NCBI GenBank assembly: GCA_013398015.1
Contig: VZRR01013403.1
Location: 62,001-126,000 of the forward strand
Length of the DNA: 64,000 bases
DNA from: Oreocharis arfaki
Taxonomy: Eukaryota; Chordata; Aves; Passeriformes; Paramythiidae
Direction of reading: 5' to 3'
In this document: piece after piece, positions 61,013-64,000 of the stretch
Position numbering within the stretch: the stretch's first letter is position 1
Layout of the letters: every line of letters begins with the position of its first letter
Notes under the pieces: model-generated
Databases searched by the model: none
Told to the model about the DNA's origin: nothing
Seen by the model: the letters and a program-made list of their open reading frames with translations, nothing else
Translations under genes and position numbers: made by a program

Positions 61013-61756
61013 TTTATGAGAAGCAGCAGCTCCTCCTGTCTAGGACAACTGCATAATGAGGCATTTCCCCAAGCTGGGAACAGCCAGGCAACACGATGCT
61101 GACTCAACTGGAGAGGGTTGGGGTCTTTTTTTTAACTGTAAATACTTGAATCCCTCTGAGGCAACACGATGCTGTGTGTTTCCACTCACACCTGGGGTAA
61201 TTATGCCTGCCTTTGATACAGTAATTATTTTCTATAATGGTGCTAAAATATTACATTTTACCGCACATATTGAAGCCAGAACATCTTCATTTCTTTCCTA
61301 TTATTAAGAAAAATGCACTCTCCTAGAAAAAAATAACTATTTTTTCTTTATACTGCTCTGGTTCAACTGAGTGACAAACCAGTCAGTTCAGTGATGCATC
61401 AGCCTTCAAACCTTCTGGAGTCAAGTGCCAGCAAGAAACAGAGGAAAGGATGCAGCCCTTTGTTTCTGTTTTATTCTAAACTTCAAGATTACCTTTTACT
61501 TGATGTTTGTGATTTTTCATCTCCACTACGGATGTGCGAATGTTTCTTTTATAACTTCCTTTTTATGGGCCATATTCTCATTACACTTAAATATGTTCTC
61601 TAAGAGATGAGAGGTTATTACTGCACAGTCATTCAGATGTTTTGGGATTGATGTTGCATGACCCACAGACAGGCTGGCAGAGAAGATGGGCATCGTACTG
61701 GAAGAGGAAAATCCTGGCTGTGGAGGACAACGCTCCTCTTCAACAGAGCTAAAAGC
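61013..61756. other. Noncoding AT-rich segment
   Basis: AT-rich unique-looking sequence up to the start of the duplicated block. CGAGG-type promoter features are absent. Nothing is recognised. Confidence 0.5.
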
Positions 61757-62673
61757 TGGATTCACATCTGGACAGAACCCAAAGTATTAAATACGACTAA
61801 AAAACTCAGTTACCAGAAAGATTTTTGTTTTGCAGTATGTCATCTCATTTTATAGTTTTACAAAATTCAGATAACAACATAAAACTTCTGTAGTTTCACA
61901 CTAGGAAAACAGAGTTCAAGACCACTGGGAAGAAAAGAACGAGTTGAGAGAAAGTCCTGCTGACCACAGTGAAGTTTTGGTTCAAGGAGAAATCTCTCTG
62001 CTTAGAAGGGTTCAAACAGCTCCCAGAGTTTCTGGTTCATTCCTCAACAGGAATGATTTGGACATGGACTCATGGAATCATTAAGAACAAGACCTCCGAG
62101 ATCATCAAGTCCACACTTTGACTCAATTTCCCCCTTGCCCACTAAACCAGAGCACAAAATCCACTCACGTTTTGAACACTTGGCTCTGAGCTTTTGGATT
62201 ACAAGACAACCACTAAAAAGGAAGCAGTCCATGGAATAACACTGATTATCTCCTCCCTGGCCCCTTCCTTCAATTTAATATCTTCTAAAAATTATGAAGC
62301 TTAGCCTACTAAGGACTGTAAGGTCTAAGTTTCCCTCACTTGGACAAAGTCTGGGACAGCAGGATTGTCTGAAGGAGACACAAGGGCAGAACTATTCAAA
62401 TATGAAAAGAAACTCAAAGAAAAACTGATTTACTTCTCACTTTGATATTCTTCTGGAGACGCACAAATAGATCTCAATTTTTATAGCCTTTAAGGGCAAC
62501 ACATCATGAAACTCAGTCTTTCAAACTGAATTTAAATGCATCCTTAAATTATAGAAAAAAGGCTTTTGTTCCCATAAGATGGCAATCAAAACCAGACCCA
62601 CTAAATAATGTGGCTGCTATGAGTCCGGGCAATTTTATTTCCAATACAAAAGAATCCTTCTTATGCAAAAACT
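61757..62673. repeat. 917-bp block, copy 1 of a near-identical pair around an N
   Basis: Copy 1 starts TGGATTCACATCTGGACAG and ends ATGCAAAAACT at 62673, directly before the N at 62674. It aligns to 62675-63591 at a constant offset of 918 with no insertion or deletion. I found four differences, at 62065, 62077, 62230 and 62292. Most likely the two haplotypes were placed one after the other by the assembler. Confidence 0.97.
62066..62190 (-). mobile_element. CR1 LINE 3' fragment, diverged
   Basis: GGACTCATGGAATCATTAAG followed by ACAAGACCTCCGAGATCATC, AAGTCCACACTTTGACTC and CCTTGCCCACTAAACCAGAG is an older CR1 subfamily in reverse complement. It lies inside the duplicated block. Confidence 0.85.
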
Positions 62674-62674
62674 N
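62674..62674. other. Single N assembly junction
   Basis: One N joins the two near-identical blocks. A one-base gap at the exact boundary of a duplication is a sign of a scaffold join. Confidence 0.95.
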
Positions 62675-63591
62675 TGGATTCACATCTGGACAGAACCCAA
62701 AGTATTAAATACGACTAAAAAACTCAGTTACCAGAAAGATTTTTGTTTTGCAGTATGTCATCTCATTTTATAGTTTTACAAAATTCAGATAACAACATAA
62801 AACTTCTGTAGTTTCACACTAGGAAAACAGAGTTCAAGACCACTGGGAAGAAAAGAACGAGTTGAGAGAAAGTCCTGCTGACCACAGTGAAGTTTTGGTT
62901 CAAGGAGAAATCTCTCTGCTTAGAAGGGTTCAAACAGCTCCCAGAGTTTCTGGTTCATTCCTCAACAGGAATGATTTGGACACGGACTCATGGAGTCATT
63001 AAGAACAAGACCTCCGAGATCATCAAGTCCACACTTTGACTCAATTTCCCCCTTGCCCACTAAACCAGAGCACAAAATCCACTCACGTTTTGAACACTTG
63101 GCTCTGAGCTTTTGGATTACAAGACAACCACTAAAAAGGAAGCAGTCTATGGAATAACACTGATTATCTCCTCCCTGGCCCCTTCCTTCAATTTAATATC
63201 TTCTAAAAAATATGAAGCTTAGCCTACTAAGGACTGTAAGGTCTAAGTTTCCCTCACTTGGACAAAGTCTGGGACAGCAGGATTGTCTGAAGGAGACACA
63301 AGGGCAGAACTATTCAAATATGAAAAGAAACTCAAAGAAAAACTGATTTACTTCTCACTTTGATATTCTTCTGGAGACGCACAAATAGATCTCAATTTTT
63401 ATAGCCTTTAAGGGCAACACATCATGAAACTCAGTCTTTCAAACTGAATTTAAATGCATCCTTAAATTATAGAAAAAAGGCTTTTGTTCCCATAAGATGG
63501 CAATCAAAACCAGACCCACTAAATAATGTGGCTGCTATGAGTCCGGGCAATTTTATTTCCAATACAAAAGAATCCTTCTTATGCAAAAACT
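62675..63591. repeat. 917-bp block, copy 2 of the near-identical pair
   Basis: Same content as 61757-62673 with four substitutions. Unlike copy 1 it continues without a break into following unique sequence (TTGATTAATTATTTTGC). That supports one true copy with two alleles. Confidence 0.97.
62984..63108 (-). mobile_element. CR1 LINE 3' fragment, second copy within the duplicated block
   Basis: It matches the fragment at 62066-62190 with one or two changes (GGAGTC instead of GGAATC near 62993). If the block is falsely duplicated, it is not a separate insertion. Confidence 0.85.
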
Positions 63592-64000
63592 TTGATTAAT
63601 TATTTTGCATTAGGAAGAAAGAATCTCTTTTTAATTGTAGCAAAAAAAAATCATTATAGATTAAAACGTCATTTTAAGTAAGACATTATGGAACCAAAAG
63701 ATCATTTCTGCGCTTTCCAAATTAAGAATACAAAACTAAAAATTAAACTGTAAGTAAAATGCCATATATTGCCTTGGAATGAATTTCCAATAATAGCGTC
63801 TACTTTATATTGGTACAAACAAACTTTGTCTTAATTAGATTGACCTTTAAAAAGCTTCTCAGGCATTTGAGAATTGTAAATACTTAAAGTCTGATTCATT
63901 CACATTCCTGTTTGCTGAGACAACGCTGGAAGCTTCGAAAACCAGAGCTGGGGCCAATTCCACCGGTCCTGCAGCTCTGCTGGGACCTGGCCAGCCAGGC
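63592..64000. other. Noncoding AT-rich end of the window
   Basis: AT-rich to about 63900, then a GC-richer final 80 bases. Nothing is recognised. Confidence 0.5.

Noticed and set aside
1..64000. CRISPR arrays, phage genes, insertion sequences, toxin genes or an unknown multi-gene system
   Set aside because: No regularly spaced repeats, no gene clusters and no prokaryotic coding pattern are present. All features fit a bird nuclear intron.

Overview
The window looks like nuclear DNA from a songbird. It is AT-rich, it has no compact coding sequence, and it carries many truncated copies of the avian CR1 LINE. Several of those copies share the wording typical of recent passerine CR1 (5295-5463, 16558-17045, 56434-56785, 59508-59850). 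I see no bacterial operons, no phage or CRISPR features, no structural RNA genes, and no mammalian-type SINEs.

One real protein-coding piece is recognisable, on the minus strand at 3206-3344. It is a 139-bp exon with a strong splice acceptor and donor. It holds the end of a 5' UTR and the start codon of a secreted or GPI-anchored protein whose first 18 residues are MRLLWELLVLHSVMVCLA. This is closest to the signal peptide of contactin-4 (CNTN4, also called BIG-2), a neuronal immunoglobulin-superfamily adhesion protein. The gene therefore runs right to left. Positions 1-3205 belong to the intron after this exon. Everything from 3345 to 64000 lies upstream in the 5'-UTR intron, or runs into a promoter or intergenic region further right.

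Layout: 1-455 looks like a solo LTR. 3206-3344 is the CNTN4 start exon. 5295-33652 is intron with ten CR1 fragments, two short tandem duplications (9393-9463 and 22266-22389), a 34-bp minisatellite (30672-30801) and simple repeats. 33653-48436 has no mobile element I can recognise and several stretches that look like conserved enhancers. 48437-57018 holds four more CR1 pieces, the last two in opposite orientations. 57361-57780 is a CpG island by hand count and the best candidate promoter or regulatory island. 57781-61756 has two more CR1 fragments. At 61757-63591 a 917-bp segment occurs twice, separated by a single N, with four differences; this is most likely an assembly artefact.

Most open reading frames in the window are chance frames in intron or antisense readings of CR1. 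I found no undescribed multi-gene system. The most useful leads are the CNTN4 start exon, the CpG island with a possible minus-strand donor at 57130, the probable false duplication, and a few candidate regulatory blocks.
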